Part shown: positions 17,373-25,579 of the stretch, piece by piece
How positions within the stretch are numbered: the stretch's first letter is position 1
How the letters are laid out: each line of letters begins with the position of its first letter
DNA from: Burkholderia sp. MS389
GTDB lineage: Bacteria; Pseudomonadota; Gammaproteobacteria; Burkholderiales; Burkholderiaceae
Direction: 5' to 3'
DNA length: 64,000 nt
Assembly (NCBI RefSeq): GCF_016899425.1
Contig: NZ_CP045996.1
Coordinates: forward strand, 310,001 to 374,000
Position numbers and translations under genes: made by a program
The notes under the pieces: generated by a model
Told to the model about the DNA's origin: nothing
Database searches by the model: none
What the model saw: the letters and a program-made list of their open reading frames with translations, nothing else

Positions 17373-18151
17373 GACGAAACGGGTTGGGGGTCGAAGATGC
17401 GGTAGCGCTTCCACGGCAGCGAAAGCCAGTTTCCGGACGGATTGCGCAGGTATTCGCGCACTTCCTGCGTGGCGCGCGACGACGCGGGGCCGTCCTGGCT
17501 GCTGCCGCGCAGCCACTGCTGGCGTGCCCGCGCATACGCGAGCCCGAAGTCTTCCCAGCTGTCGAAGCTGTCCTGCGCGCGCTGCGCATTGAGCAGCAGC
17601 ACGATCCACGCGTGCTGTTCGGACGCCCAGCCGAGCAGCGCGATGCAGCGCACGAGAAACGCGGTGCGCGCGCAATCGAACGCGAGTGCGTCGCGCACGC
17701 GCCCGACGGCGGCGAGCTGTTCGTAGAAGCCGTCGTGCGAGCGGCCGACGCCGCGAATCCAGCCCGCGAGGATCGACGGCACGCGCTGCACGATCTGCCA
17801 CTCGGGCAGGTCGGCCGGCAGGTCGAGTTCGCGCCGTACCTGGCGCGCGAGCTGTTCGCGCTGCGCGTCGGGCAGCGCATGGACGAGGTCGTCGCAATCG
17901 CAGCGCAGCCCGTTGCGGATCAGCAGGATGTCGGCGAGCGCGAGCGCCCAGCGGCGGCGGTTCGGCGGCGCCTGCTCGGCCTGCGCCTGCGCGAGCCTGA
18001 CGGCCGCGGTTTGGCGCACCGGCACCGTGCTGTCGGCGCCCGCGGCCTGGTCGGCGTCGACTTCGTGCACCATCCGTGCGGCGACCCGGAACGCGCGCCA
18101 CACGTACCACGCGAGCCCCAGCACGGCCGCGCCAAGCAGTAGTTTCAGCAT
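17369..18151 (-). CDS. DUF1266 protein with N-terminal membrane anchor
   Basis: 260 aa. Residues 1-20 (MLKLLLGAAVLGLAWYVWRA) form one membrane anchor, so the rest probably faces the cytoplasm. From about residue 60 on it resembles DUF1266 (NRRRWALALADILLIRNG and, later, SWEDFGLAYARARQQWLRG, with the conserved Trp/Asp/Arg pattern). DUF1266 has no established function. The gene starts 7 bases inside the upstream PcfJ-like gene and ends 4 bases inside the DUF4034 gene. This points to a fixed complex or pathway. Confidence 0.78.
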   Translation of the reverse strand: MLKLLLGAAVLGLAWYVWRAFRVAARMVHEVDADQAAGADSTVPVRQTAAVRLAQAQAEQAPPNRRRWALALADILLIRNGLRCDCDDLVHALPDAQREQLARQVRRELDLPADLPEWQIVQRVPSILAGWIRGVGRSHDGFYEQLAAVGRVRDALAFDCARTAFLVRCIALLGWASEQHAWIVLLLNAQRAQDSFDSWEDFGLAYARARQQWLRGSSQDGPASSRATQEVREYLRNPSGNWLSLPWKRYRIFDPQPVSS

Positions 18152-19443
18152 GACGCGCTCCCGTCCGTCGGCGCAGGCAACGCGAACGCCGCGCACAGCG
18201 CGGGATCGATCGCGATGCCTTCGATCTCGAATGCGGTCGCGGCCGGCGGCGCGTCGGGTGCGCGCGCGGCCGGCAGTGCATCGGCCGGCAACGCATGGCG
18301 CGCGGCCGCCGCGACGGCCGGATCGATCTGCCGCAACTGGCCGAGCGCATACGGTGCATTGCGCAGCAGCAGCCATTGCAGCACGGCCGGCGGTTGCTCG
18401 AAATGCTCGATCAGGTGGAAGTTCTCGCTCATCACGCTCAGCAGATGGTCGGACGAGCGCACGTCGGTGACGAAGGTCCACGCGCCGGTGGCCGCACCCG
18501 GCGCATCCGGTTCGAACACGAGGCCCATGCCCTCGCAATCGGGATGACGCTCGCCGCGCGGCGCGAGCGCGCGCAGGAACTGGCGGACGTCGTCCGCATA
18601 GCGGCGCACCGGATGGCGGTTCTGCTTGCCCTTGATCTGGTCGATGCGCAGGCCGTCGCCGCTCGCCTGCAGGCTGATCGTCACGTGCGGCTGGTTGCCC
18701 GCGCCGCGCAGTGTGAAGAGGCGCAGCCGGCCGTCCCGTGCGGCTTGCGCGTACTGCTCGCCGTAGCCGCCGCGCAGCCGGCGGCGATCCGCGAACTGGC
18801 CGAGACAGTGCTGCATGTAGTACGACTCGTACGCGAGTTCCTCGCGCAGCGCCGGATGATCGCCGACGAATTCGAACACGATCCCGTTCGGCGTGCGCAA
18901 CACCTCGCGCAGCGCGAGGCCGCTGCTCGGCACCCAGCCCTTGTCGCGGCGCGCCTGCATCCGCTGGTGCTCGCGCTCCCACATGTCGAGCGCCATCGCG
19001 CAGGTGATGCGTTGCAGTTTCTGCGCGAGCCGCGTGCCGGCACGCGAGCGCAGGAATTCGACCAGCACGCGTTCGCGGTCGATCAGCAGCATGTGCTCGG
19101 GATCGATGAAGTAGAGCGGCGGCGGTTCAGCGGCGGGCGGCAGCGCCGCATCGGGCGTCGGGCCGGATGCCGGAGATGCCGATTGCGCGCGGAACCGGCG
19201 CACGAGCCACTCGGGCGCCGGCCGGTCGGCGCCGGCAAGCGCGCGGTAATCGGCCAGCGAAGCGAGCGGCTGCGCCTGCTCGAACGCCCCGACGACCCAG
19301 CGGAAGAAATGGTTGCCGAGCCACGCGAGGATCTCGGCCGGATCGCCGCGCTCGGCGCTGCGGCGCGCGATGGCCGCCTTGATGTCGGGCGCATTGACGA
19401 CATCGCGCGGCCGATAGGCCGACGCGGCCACGGTTGCGGTCAC
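18145..19443 (-). CDS. PcfJ-like protein
   Basis: 432 aa from a GTG at 19443, preferred because GGAGAG lies just upstream; a TTG at 19515 would add 24 residues without a good ribosome site. Residues about 225-300 carry the PcfJ-like pattern: YYMQHCLGQF (conserved His-Cys), then GRLRLFTLRG, PHVTISLQA, and IDQIKGKQNRHP. PcfJ-like proteins are mostly known from plasmids, phages and mobile elements and have no proven activity. The conserved His-Cys and the K-G-K-x-N motif look catalytic. This is the first gene of the coupled trio, so its product may set the function. Confidence 0.68.
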   Translation of the reverse strand: MTATVAASAYRPRDVVNAPDIKAAIARRSAERGDPAEILAWLGNHFFRWVVGAFEQAQPLASLADYRALAGADRPAPEWLVRRFRAQSASPASGPTPDAALPPAAEPPPLYFIDPEHMLLIDRERVLVEFLRSRAGTRLAQKLQRITCAMALDMWEREHQRMQARRDKGWVPSSGLALREVLRTPNGIVFEFVGDHPALREELAYESYYMQHCLGQFADRRRLRGGYGEQYAQAARDGRLRLFTLRGAGNQPHVTISLQASGDGLRIDQIKGKQNRHPVRRYADDVRQFLRALAPRGERHPDCEGMGLVFEPDAPGAATGAWTFVTDVRSSDHLLSVMSENFHLIEHFEQPPAVLQWLLLRNAPYALGQLRQIDPAVAAAARHALPADALPAARAPDAPPAATAFEIEGIAIDPALCAAFALPAPTDGSASC

Positions 19444-20054
19444 GGGCTCACTCTCCGGTCGGGCAGGGCGTGCGCAGGCGGTGTGCGCGGGACCCTGGCG
19501 GTTCTTCTGGCTCAACGACGAAACGGCGAACGTGCGCGCGCAGCAACGCGGCGGCGTCGCGTATTTCGGTTCAGGTCGGTCGGTGCGTGAAAATCACGCG
19601 ACCACGCGGGAGCCGACGACGCGGGAGCGGGCGATCGGGAAAGGGCGATTCATTGTTTCTCTCAGGATGGGTTTTATTTTTTGCTTCCGCGAGTCTACTT
19701 CGATCCATGCGGATGAATCAATCGCGCCGCTGGCCGGCGCCCGCGGATCTGACAAGACTTATCTCTTTTTCGTCGATTTTCGATACGGCGCCAATCGGTG
19801 GCCGGATTCGATGCAGTTGAAACCGACAGGTTTTCCTGAAAAACGGGCATGCGGCTCCGAGCGGGGCGCGGCCCCATCCTGCTTGCCGCGTATCTCATAA
19901 GTTTTTCTTTCGGCTCGCGCAACATATCGTCGATTGTTGGCGGCCGGGCGGTAGCGGATAGTCCTGCTTCGACAGGCCGGCCGCCGCGCGCTGCGCGCGG
20001 CGCGGCCGCATCCGTTGTCCATGCAACCATTAGAAAAGGAAAGGAACCGCACCC
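19444..20054. other. intergenic region between divergent genes, no gene seen
   Basis: About 610 bases between the PcfJ-like gene (-) and the beta-lactamase gene (+). Segments around 19640-19690 and 19890-19945 are clearly AT-richer and should hold the two promoters. I see no convincing -35/-10 pair and no divergent regulator gene. Confidence 0.45.
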
Positions 20055-21230
20055 ATGCGATTCAACGCGACACGCTTCGCCGCGACCCTGTTCGTCGCCG
20101 CATGCGCGACCGCCACGGCCGGTCGCGCGGCCGCCGTCACGCAGGACGCGCTCCACGACACCGTCACGCGCCAGGTCGCGCCGCTGATGAAGCAGTACGC
20201 GATCCCTGGCATGGCGATCGGCATCGTCGCCGACGGCAAGCCGTACGTGTTCGACTACGGCGTGATGTCGAGGCAAACCGGCAAGCCGGTGACCGGCGAC
20301 ACGCTGTTCGAGATCGGCTCGGTCAGCAAGACGCTGACCGCGACGCTCGCCGCGGACGCGCAGGAGGGCGGCGAACTGTCGCTCGCGGACCCGGTGGCCA
20401 AATATCTGCCCGAGCTGCAGGGCAGGCCGTTCGGCGTCGTGACGCTGCTCCAGCTCGGCACGCACACGCCGGGCGGGACGCCGCTGCAGGTGCCGGACAG
20501 CATCCGCGACGACGCGGGCCTGATCCGCTATCTCGACGCGTGGCGGCCCGAGTATGCGCCGGGCACGCACCGCACGTATTCGAACGTCGCGATCGGCATG
20601 CTCGGCTGGCTCACCGCGAAGGCGACGCACCAGGATTTCGCGACGCTGATGGCGCAGCGGCTCTTTGCCGCGCTCGGGATGACGCACACGACCATCGACG
20701 TGCCCGCCGCGCGCATGGCCGACTATGCGCAGGGCTACACGAAGGACGGCAAGCCGGTGCGGATGACGGAAGGCATGCTGTGGCAGCCCGCGTACGGCGT
20801 GCGGACCACGGCGGCCGACCTGCTGCGCTTCGTGCAGGCGAACATGGAGATGATCCCGACGGCGCCGCGCCTGCGGCGCGCGATCGAACGCACGCACACC
20901 GGCTATTTCCGCGCGGGGCCGCTCACGCAGGATCTGATCTGGGAACAGTATCCATACCCGGTCGCACTGCCGACGCTGCTCGCGGGCAACGCGCCGAAGA
21001 TGCTGTTCGATGCGGTGCCGGCGAGCGCGATCCAGCCGCCGCTCGCGCCGAACCCCGCGACCTGGATCAACAAGACGGGGTCGACCGGCGGCTTCAGCAC
21101 GTACGTCGCGTTCATTCCCGCGAAGCGGATCGGAATCGTGATGCTCGCGAACGGCAATGTGCCGATCGAGGATCGCGTGAAGGTCGCGTACCGGATTCTC
21201 GGGTCGCTCGGCGACGCCGACGCGCGGTAA
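20055..21230 (+). CDS. ampC: class C beta-lactamase family protein (AmpC-like)
   Basis: 391 aa. A signal peptide (about residues 1-27, ending GRAAA) sends it to the periplasm. All three active-site motifs of serine class C enzymes are present: S89-V-S-K92, Y175-S-N177 and K340-T-G342. The length is typical. The fold matches AmpC, which hydrolyses beta-lactams through an acyl-serine intermediate; related esterases share the motifs but usually lack this exact Y-S-N/K-T-G combination. An A/G-rich ribosome site (AAAGGAAAGGAA) precedes the ATG. There is no adjacent LysR-type AmpR gene, so induction through a neighbour is unlikely. Confidence 0.9.
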   Translation: MRFNATRFAATLFVAACATATAGRAAAVTQDALHDTVTRQVAPLMKQYAIPGMAIGIVADGKPYVFDYGVMSRQTGKPVTGDTLFEIGSVSKTLTATLAADAQEGGELSLADPVAKYLPELQGRPFGVVTLLQLGTHTPGGTPLQVPDSIRDDAGLIRYLDAWRPEYAPGTHRTYSNVAIGMLGWLTAKATHQDFATLMAQRLFAALGMTHTTIDVPAARMADYAQGYTKDGKPVRMTEGMLWQPAYGVRTTAADLLRFVQANMEMIPTAPRLRRAIERTHTGYFRAGPLTQDLIWEQYPYPVALPTLLAGNAPKMLFDAVPASAIQPPLAPNPATWINKTGSTGGFSTYVAFIPAKRIGIVMLANGNVPIEDRVKVAYRILGSLGDADAR

Positions 21231-21768
21231 CGTTGGCACGCGCGTGTCCGGGCACCGGAGCGCTGGAGCCGCGTGGCCAGCGGCACGCGATCACGGCCGA
21301 CGGCTGCACGCTGGTCGAAGAAGGATTCGTCTGACACGGCCGATCATCCCGCCGCGCGCAAAACTGTTTGAGTGATTCACGCCTTCCGCCGCCGGCGCCG
21401 GCCATCGATACTGCGACGCAAGACATCTCGCGGGACGTGCGCCGCATGGCCCGTCTCGCTCCCGGAGCAACGAATGAAAGGCATCGGGATCTTCGTGAGG
21501 CGCATGGCGCCGGACGGTCCGAAGTATCGTGTGCGGCGCGCGGCGGATAAACCGATGAAGCGGCATAAGAACTTGTACTGCGCAGTCACGAATCGCAGCC
21601 CGCAACGGCGACGCGCGAGCGGTTTCGCGGAGCAGGGCAAGGGGGCGGAAGTGCAGCGACGGCGCGCGGCCCGAATGCCTGTTCAGGCGATTCGGGCCGG
21701 CCATGCGGAGGGGACGGACGAGCGGGTGCGCGTATCGAAAGGCGTGCTCTCGTGCGCGCCGACGTGAC
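21231..21768. other. intergenic region, no supported gene
   Basis: About 540 bases between the 3' ends of the beta-lactamase and DUF4148 genes. The open frames here encode Arg-rich strings without secondary-structure logic, as expected from random reading of GC-rich DNA. No repeat or RNA gene is evident. Confidence 0.4.
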
Positions 21769-22113
21769 TCAATGACCGCGATAGATCGAGTCGCGGCCGT
21801 TGATCATCATCGCGCGGCCGGATTCGCTGGTGGTGCGGGGTTCGCTGCCGTAACCGGTTTCATCGGTGAGCGGGGCGGCGTGCGGCGCTGCCTGCGCGAC
21901 GGCGTTTTCGCGCACGCGCTTTTCGGCGGCAACGATCGCGGCCGGATACTGGTTGTGATCCAGCGCCGGCGTGTAGCCGACGGCCGCGAGGCGGGCCATC
22001 TCGGCCTTCACTTCGGCACGGGTCGGTTGATGGTCGGCCGGTTGCGCGAACGACAGCGCCGGTGCGGAAAGGATCAGGGCGGCGAGGGTGGAAGAAACGA
22101 GCGTTTTCATCAT
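21769..22113 (-). CDS. DUF4148 secreted protein
   Basis: 114 aa. The signal peptide MMKTLVSSTLAALILSAPAL ends near SFAQP. The short mature part has the DUF4148 pattern: TRAEVKAEMARLAAVGYTP followed by a Pro/Asn/Tyr segment (NQYPAAIVAAEKRV). Such proteins are abundant in Burkholderia, are exported to the periplasm, and have no known function. An AGG sits upstream of tandem ATG codons at 22113 and 22110, and either may be used. Confidence 0.8.
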   Translation of the reverse strand: MMKTLVSSTLAALILSAPALSFAQPADHQPTRAEVKAEMARLAAVGYTPALDHNQYPAAIVAAEKRVRENAVAQAAPHAAPLTDETGYGSEPRTTSESGRAMMINGRDSIYRGH

Positions 22114-22444
22114 GGGTACCTGTGTGGTTGAGTGAGCCGCAACCAACGCCGACCGCGTCGATGTCGTTGCGAGTGCACCCAATATAGGTATCGCGGCAGC
22201 CGGGAAAAATGGCCGCCCGGCCAAATCATTTTTGATCCTGAGTCATGAATCGAACGTGAATTCGGTCGGCAGCCTTGCCGGTCGGGCCGTTCGCCCGAAC
22301 AGCGCGCCGCAGCCGCGGATCGAAACAGGCCGCTGATCGCCCAATCAGACCTCGCGGGACTCAACTGTGTCGAATTCCGTCTTGGACAGACTTAACCCGC
22401 GTGCCTAGACTGAACTCGCTTTCCATCTTTCCCTGGAGAAAATC
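22114..22444. other. divergent intergenic region
   Basis: It separates the DUF4148 gene (-) from the aldo/keto reductase gene (+). It contains the promoter candidate at 22382-22411. I see no gene and no clear operator. Confidence 0.4.
22382..22411 (+). promoter_or_regulatory. promoter candidate for the aldo/keto reductase
   Basis: TTGGAC (22382-22387), an 18-base spacer, then TAGACT (22406-22411). Spacing and position, 34 bases before the start codon, fit a sigma70 promoter with an average match. Confidence 0.4.
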
Positions 22445-23464
22445 GTGAGTCTCAAAGACAAGCTGCCCGGCAACAAGATCCTCGGTTTCGGTACCGCCCC
22501 GCTCGGCAACATGTTCCGCAACATCCCGGACGCGGAAGCCGCGGCTACCGTCGAAGCCGCGTGGCAACACGGCATCCGTTATTTCGATTCGGCCCCGTTC
22601 TACGGCGCCGGCCTCGCGGAAATCCGCCTCGGCGACGCGCTGGCGAACCATCCGCGTGACGAATACGTGCTGAGCACGAAGGTCGGCCGCCTGATCCTCG
22701 ACGAAATCGAAGACGTGTCGGCGCGCGATCTCGGCGAAAAGGGCGGCCTGTTCGAACACGGCCGGCCGAACCGCATCGTCAACGACTACTCGGCCGACGC
22801 GACGCTGCGCTCGATCGAGGACAGCCTGAAGCGCCTGCGCACCGACCGCCTCGACATCGTGTGGGTGCACGACATCGCGCAGGACTTCTACGGCGACGAA
22901 TGGCTCGCGCAATTCGAAGTGGCGCGCAAGGGCGCGTTCCGCGTGCTGGGCAAGCTGCGCGAGGAAGGCGTGATCAACGCATGGGGTCTCGGCGTGAACC
23001 GCGTCGAACCGATCGAGCTGGTGCTCGACCTTGCCGAACCGCAACCGGACGGCATGCTGCTGGCCGGCCGCTACACGCTGCTCGATCACGAGCGCGCGCT
23101 GCAACGCGTGATGCCGGCGGCGGCCGCGCGGAACGTCGGGATCGTCGTCGGCGGCCCGTACAGCTCGGGCGTGCTCGCGGGCGGCACGCATTTCGAATAC
23201 CAGAAGGCGTCGCCGGACATCCTCGCGAAGGTCGACCGGATCAAGGCGATCGCCGCGCGTTACGACGTGCCGGTCAAGGCTGCCGCGCTACAGTTCTCGA
23301 TGTCGCATCCGGCCACCGTCGCGGTGATTCCGGGCGCGAGCCGTCCGGAGCGAATCGCTGAAGACCAGGCGGCGCTGAACGTGGCGATTCCGGCGGACTT
23401 CTGGCGCGAGATGCGCGAACAAGGTCTGATCGCGGCCAATGCGCCGCTGCCGACCGAGCGTTGA
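22445..23464 (+). CDS. aldo/keto reductase (L-fucose/D-threo-aldose dehydrogenase-like)
   Basis: 339 aa from GTG 22445, with GGAGAA five bases upstream. The family tetrad is visible: Asp and Tyr in FDSAPFYGAGLAEIRLG, Lys in LSTKVGR and His in IVWVHDI. The C-terminal segment VAVIPGASRPERIAED binds the NAD(P) phosphate region. The long loop after LSTKVGR and the start LGFGTAPLGNMF resemble the aldose 1-dehydrogenase subgroup, which oxidises free sugars to lactones. A one-base gap may link it to the damaged SRPBCC gene downstream. Confidence 0.87.
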   Translation: MSLKDKLPGNKILGFGTAPLGNMFRNIPDAEAAATVEAAWQHGIRYFDSAPFYGAGLAEIRLGDALANHPRDEYVLSTKVGRLILDEIEDVSARDLGEKGGLFEHGRPNRIVNDYSADATLRSIEDSLKRLRTDRLDIVWVHDIAQDFYGDEWLAQFEVARKGAFRVLGKLREEGVINAWGLGVNRVEPIELVLDLAEPQPDGMLLAGRYTLLDHERALQRVMPAAAARNVGIVVGGPYSSGVLAGGTHFEYQKASPDILAKVDRIKAIAARYDVPVKAAALQFSMSHPATVAVIPGASRPERIAEDQAALNVAIPADFWREMREQGLIAANAPLPTER

Positions 23465-23481
23465 TCGTGAAGGGTGACGAC

Positions 23482-23667
23482 ATGGCGCAGGCCCATGCAG
23501 GTATCGAGATCGCGGCGTCGGCCGACACGGTCTGGCAACTGATCGGCGGCTTCGGGTCGCTGCCCGGCTGGTTGCCGTACATTCCGGCCAGCGCGCTGAG
23601 CGAAGGCGTCGCATCTGTGGCACGCGTCGATCACGGGTCGCGCACCGCGCATCAAAGATCAGGGTAG
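23482..23667 (+). pseudogene. SRPBCC (START-like) protein remnant
   Basis: From ATG 23482 the frame encodes the start of an SRPBCC lipid/aromatic-binding protein (HAGIEIAASADTVWQLIGGF, SLPGWLPYIPASALSEG). After about 45 residues the family pattern is lost and the frame stops. An intact member has about 140 aa, and the remaining hundred residues are not found in any frame before the next gene at 23746. A deletion has therefore removed the 3' part. The ribosome site AAGGGTGA is preserved. Confidence 0.65.
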
Positions 23668-23745
23668 CGAAGCAATCGGCACCGTCTTCACTGGCGCGCA
23701 AGGCGTCGCGCTGCAACAACGCCCCGCGCTTTCATGGATTCAATT

Positions 23746-24651
23746 TCAGACTGCCGCGACGACCTCCTCGCCGGTCAGGATCTCGCGAAAGATGCCGACC
23801 AGCGGCCGCAGGTTGACCTTGTGCCACGCGGCCCACAGCGGCGTGCGATAGCTGAACCACGGGAGCTCGCGCAGCACGACGCCTTCCGGCACCTGGTGAC
23901 GCAGGCTCTGCTGGATCATCGTCACGCCGAGCCCCGCGGCCACGAGGCCGAGCGCCGCGAGCGGCTCGGTCGCTTCCACCGAAATGTCCGGCGAGAAGCC
24001 GGCCTTCGCGCAGGCCGCGACGAATGCGCCGTGACGCGGCGCACTGTCCTGCTGCGTGACGCCGATCCATGCCTGCGCGGCGAGATCGTCGGCGACGAGC
24101 GTCTTTTTCTTCGCGAGCGGATGCCCGTCGGGCATCGCGAGCAGCATCGGATCATCCAGCACCTTCGTCGATTCGAGTTCGGGATCGTCCGGCGCGGGCG
24201 GCTCGGTGACGAGCGCGATGTCGAGGCTGCGCTCGCGCAAGCCTTCGAGCTGCGCGGCCGATTGATAGTTGTACAAAGCGATGTGAACGGACGGGCGCCC
24301 GGCGCGCAGCGTTTTCAGCGCGCGCGGCAGCACGCCCGAGTGCGTGGCTGTTTCGAGGTAGCCGATGCACAGGCCGCCTTCGTCGCCGCGACCGAGCCGG
24401 CGCGCGAGCGATTCGAGCCGGTTCGCGTGGCGCAGGAATGCGTGCGCTTCGCTGAGGAACGTGCGCCCGTCGCGCGTCAGGCGAATGCGCTGCTGGCTGC
24501 GTTCGAACAGCGTGAGGCCGAGCTTTTCCTCGAGCTGCGCGATCTGGCGGCTGAGCGGCGATTGCGAAATATGCAGGCGTTCGGCGGCGCGGCCGACGTG
24601 TTCCTCTTCCGCGACCGCGATGAAGTACTGAAGCTGGCGGATGTCGAGCAT
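23746..24651 (-). CDS. LysR-family transcriptional regulator
   Basis: 301 aa from ATG 24651 (AAGG 9 bases upstream); a TTG at 24672 would add 7 residues. The N-terminal winged helix (LDIRQLQYFIAVAEEEHVGR, then AAERLHISQSPLSRQIAQLE) is typical of the BenM/CatM-like LysR branch. The C-terminal effector domain runs from about residue 90. It follows the binding-protein gene on the same strand after a 105-base gap, so it probably has its own promoter. Its target is not evident. Confidence 0.88.
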   Translation of the reverse strand: MLDIRQLQYFIAVAEEEHVGRAAERLHISQSPLSRQIAQLEEKLGLTLFERSQQRIRLTRDGRTFLSEAHAFLRHANRLESLARRLGRGDEGGLCIGYLETATHSGVLPRALKTLRAGRPSVHIALYNYQSAAQLEGLRERSLDIALVTEPPAPDDPELESTKVLDDPMLLAMPDGHPLAKKKTLVADDLAAQAWIGVTQQDSAPRHGAFVAACAKAGFSPDISVEATEPLAALGLVAAGLGVTMIQQSLRHQVPEGVVLRELPWFSYRTPLWAAWHKVNLRPLVGIFREILTGEEVVAAV

Positions 24652-24756
24652 GTCAGACCTTATCGGACTCAAGATTGACAGATTATGTCCTGAAAGGACT
24701 TATCCGCTCAACCTGGAGACGGTTCGACGCTAACCGAACCGAGCCCGTATTCGCCG

Positions 24757-25539
24757 TCAGTTCCCGTACATGTCGAAGTCGAAGTATTTCGACTGGATCT
24801 GGTTGTACGTGCCGTCGCTGCGAATCTGCGCGATGGCGCGATTGAGTGCGTCGCGCAGGTCGGTGTCGGCCTTGCGCACGCCGGCCGCGTCGCCGTTGCC
24901 CATGATCTTCGCGTCGTACACCACGCCCCCCGCGAACGAGAAGCCCGTGCCGCGCGGTGTCGCGAGGAACCCGAGCTGGCCTTGCACGGCATCCATCAGC
25001 ACGCCGTCGACGCGCCCGGTGACGAGATCCGCATACGCCTGGTCGTAGCTCGGGTACGGCACGACCTCGACCTTCGCGGCCGCCCACTTCTCGCGCGCGT
25101 AGGTTTCCTGGATCGTGCCCTGTTCGACCGCGACGCGCTTGCCGGCGAGCTTCGCCGCGTCCGGCAGCAGCCCCGACCCGGTACGCGCGATCAATCGCGT
25201 CTGGTTGCGGTACAGGCGATCGGTGAAGTCGATCTGCTGGCGCCGCTGCTCGGTCGCGGCCATCGACGACAGGATCACGTCGAACTTGCGCGCCTGCAGC
25301 CCCGGAATCAGCCCGTCGAAACTGCTCGACACCCACACGCATTTCGCCTTCAGCTTCGCGCACAGCGCGTTGCCGAGATCGATGTCGAAACCCTTCACGC
25401 TGCCGTCGGTCGCGGTCGACTCGAACGGCGGGTAGGTCGGATCGACGCCGATGCGGATGGTCGTCCATTCCTTCGCCGACGCCAGCGACGCGAAGGCCAT
25501 TGCGGCGGCGGAAAGGAGAATCGTGAGGCGCGTCTTCAT
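24757..25539 (-). CDS. polar amino acid/opine periplasmic binding protein
   Basis: 260 aa. A signal peptide (LLSAAAMAFASLASA, cleavage before KEW) precedes a type 2 periplasmic binding fold of the lysine/arginine/octopine group (IRIGVDPTYPPFESTA, KGFDIDLGNALCAKL). The aromatic and acidic residues that clamp the alpha-amino group are present (DPTYPPF, SSMAATEQR). No permease or ATPase gene lies beside it, so it must share a transporter encoded elsewhere. It is the last gene after the three oxidase subunits, 40 bases downstream, which suggests it delivers their substrate. Confidence 0.88.
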   Translation of the reverse strand: MKTRLTILLSAAAMAFASLASAKEWTTIRIGVDPTYPPFESTATDGSVKGFDIDLGNALCAKLKAKCVWVSSSFDGLIPGLQARKFDVILSSMAATEQRRQQIDFTDRLYRNQTRLIARTGSGLLPDAAKLAGKRVAVEQGTIQETYAREKWAAAKVEVVPYPSYDQAYADLVTGRVDGVLMDAVQGQLGFLATPRGTGFSFAGGVVYDAKIMGNGDAAGVRKADTDLRDALNRAIAQIRSDGTYNQIQSKYFDFDMYGN

Positions 25540-25579
25540 GGTCAGGCTCCGTTCGTGTGGGGAAGAGTGGGCGGGCGCG

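Noticed and set aside
15399..17405. Plus-strand open frame of 668 codons opposite the DUF4034 gene
   Set aside because: Composition is that of a mirrored coding strand (runs of R, V, A, H); no domain, no ribosome site.
19759..20052. 97-codon minus-strand frame upstream of the beta-lactamase gene
   Set aside because: No family resemblance, weak start context, lies in the likely promoter region.
21372..21767. 131-codon open frame after the beta-lactamase gene
   Set aside because: Highly basic string without any structure, no ribosome site; probably chance.
24687..24699. GTCCT-GAA-AGGAC inverted repeat between the LysR and binding-protein genes
   Set aside because: Arms of only 5 bp; could be chance, so not listed as an operator.
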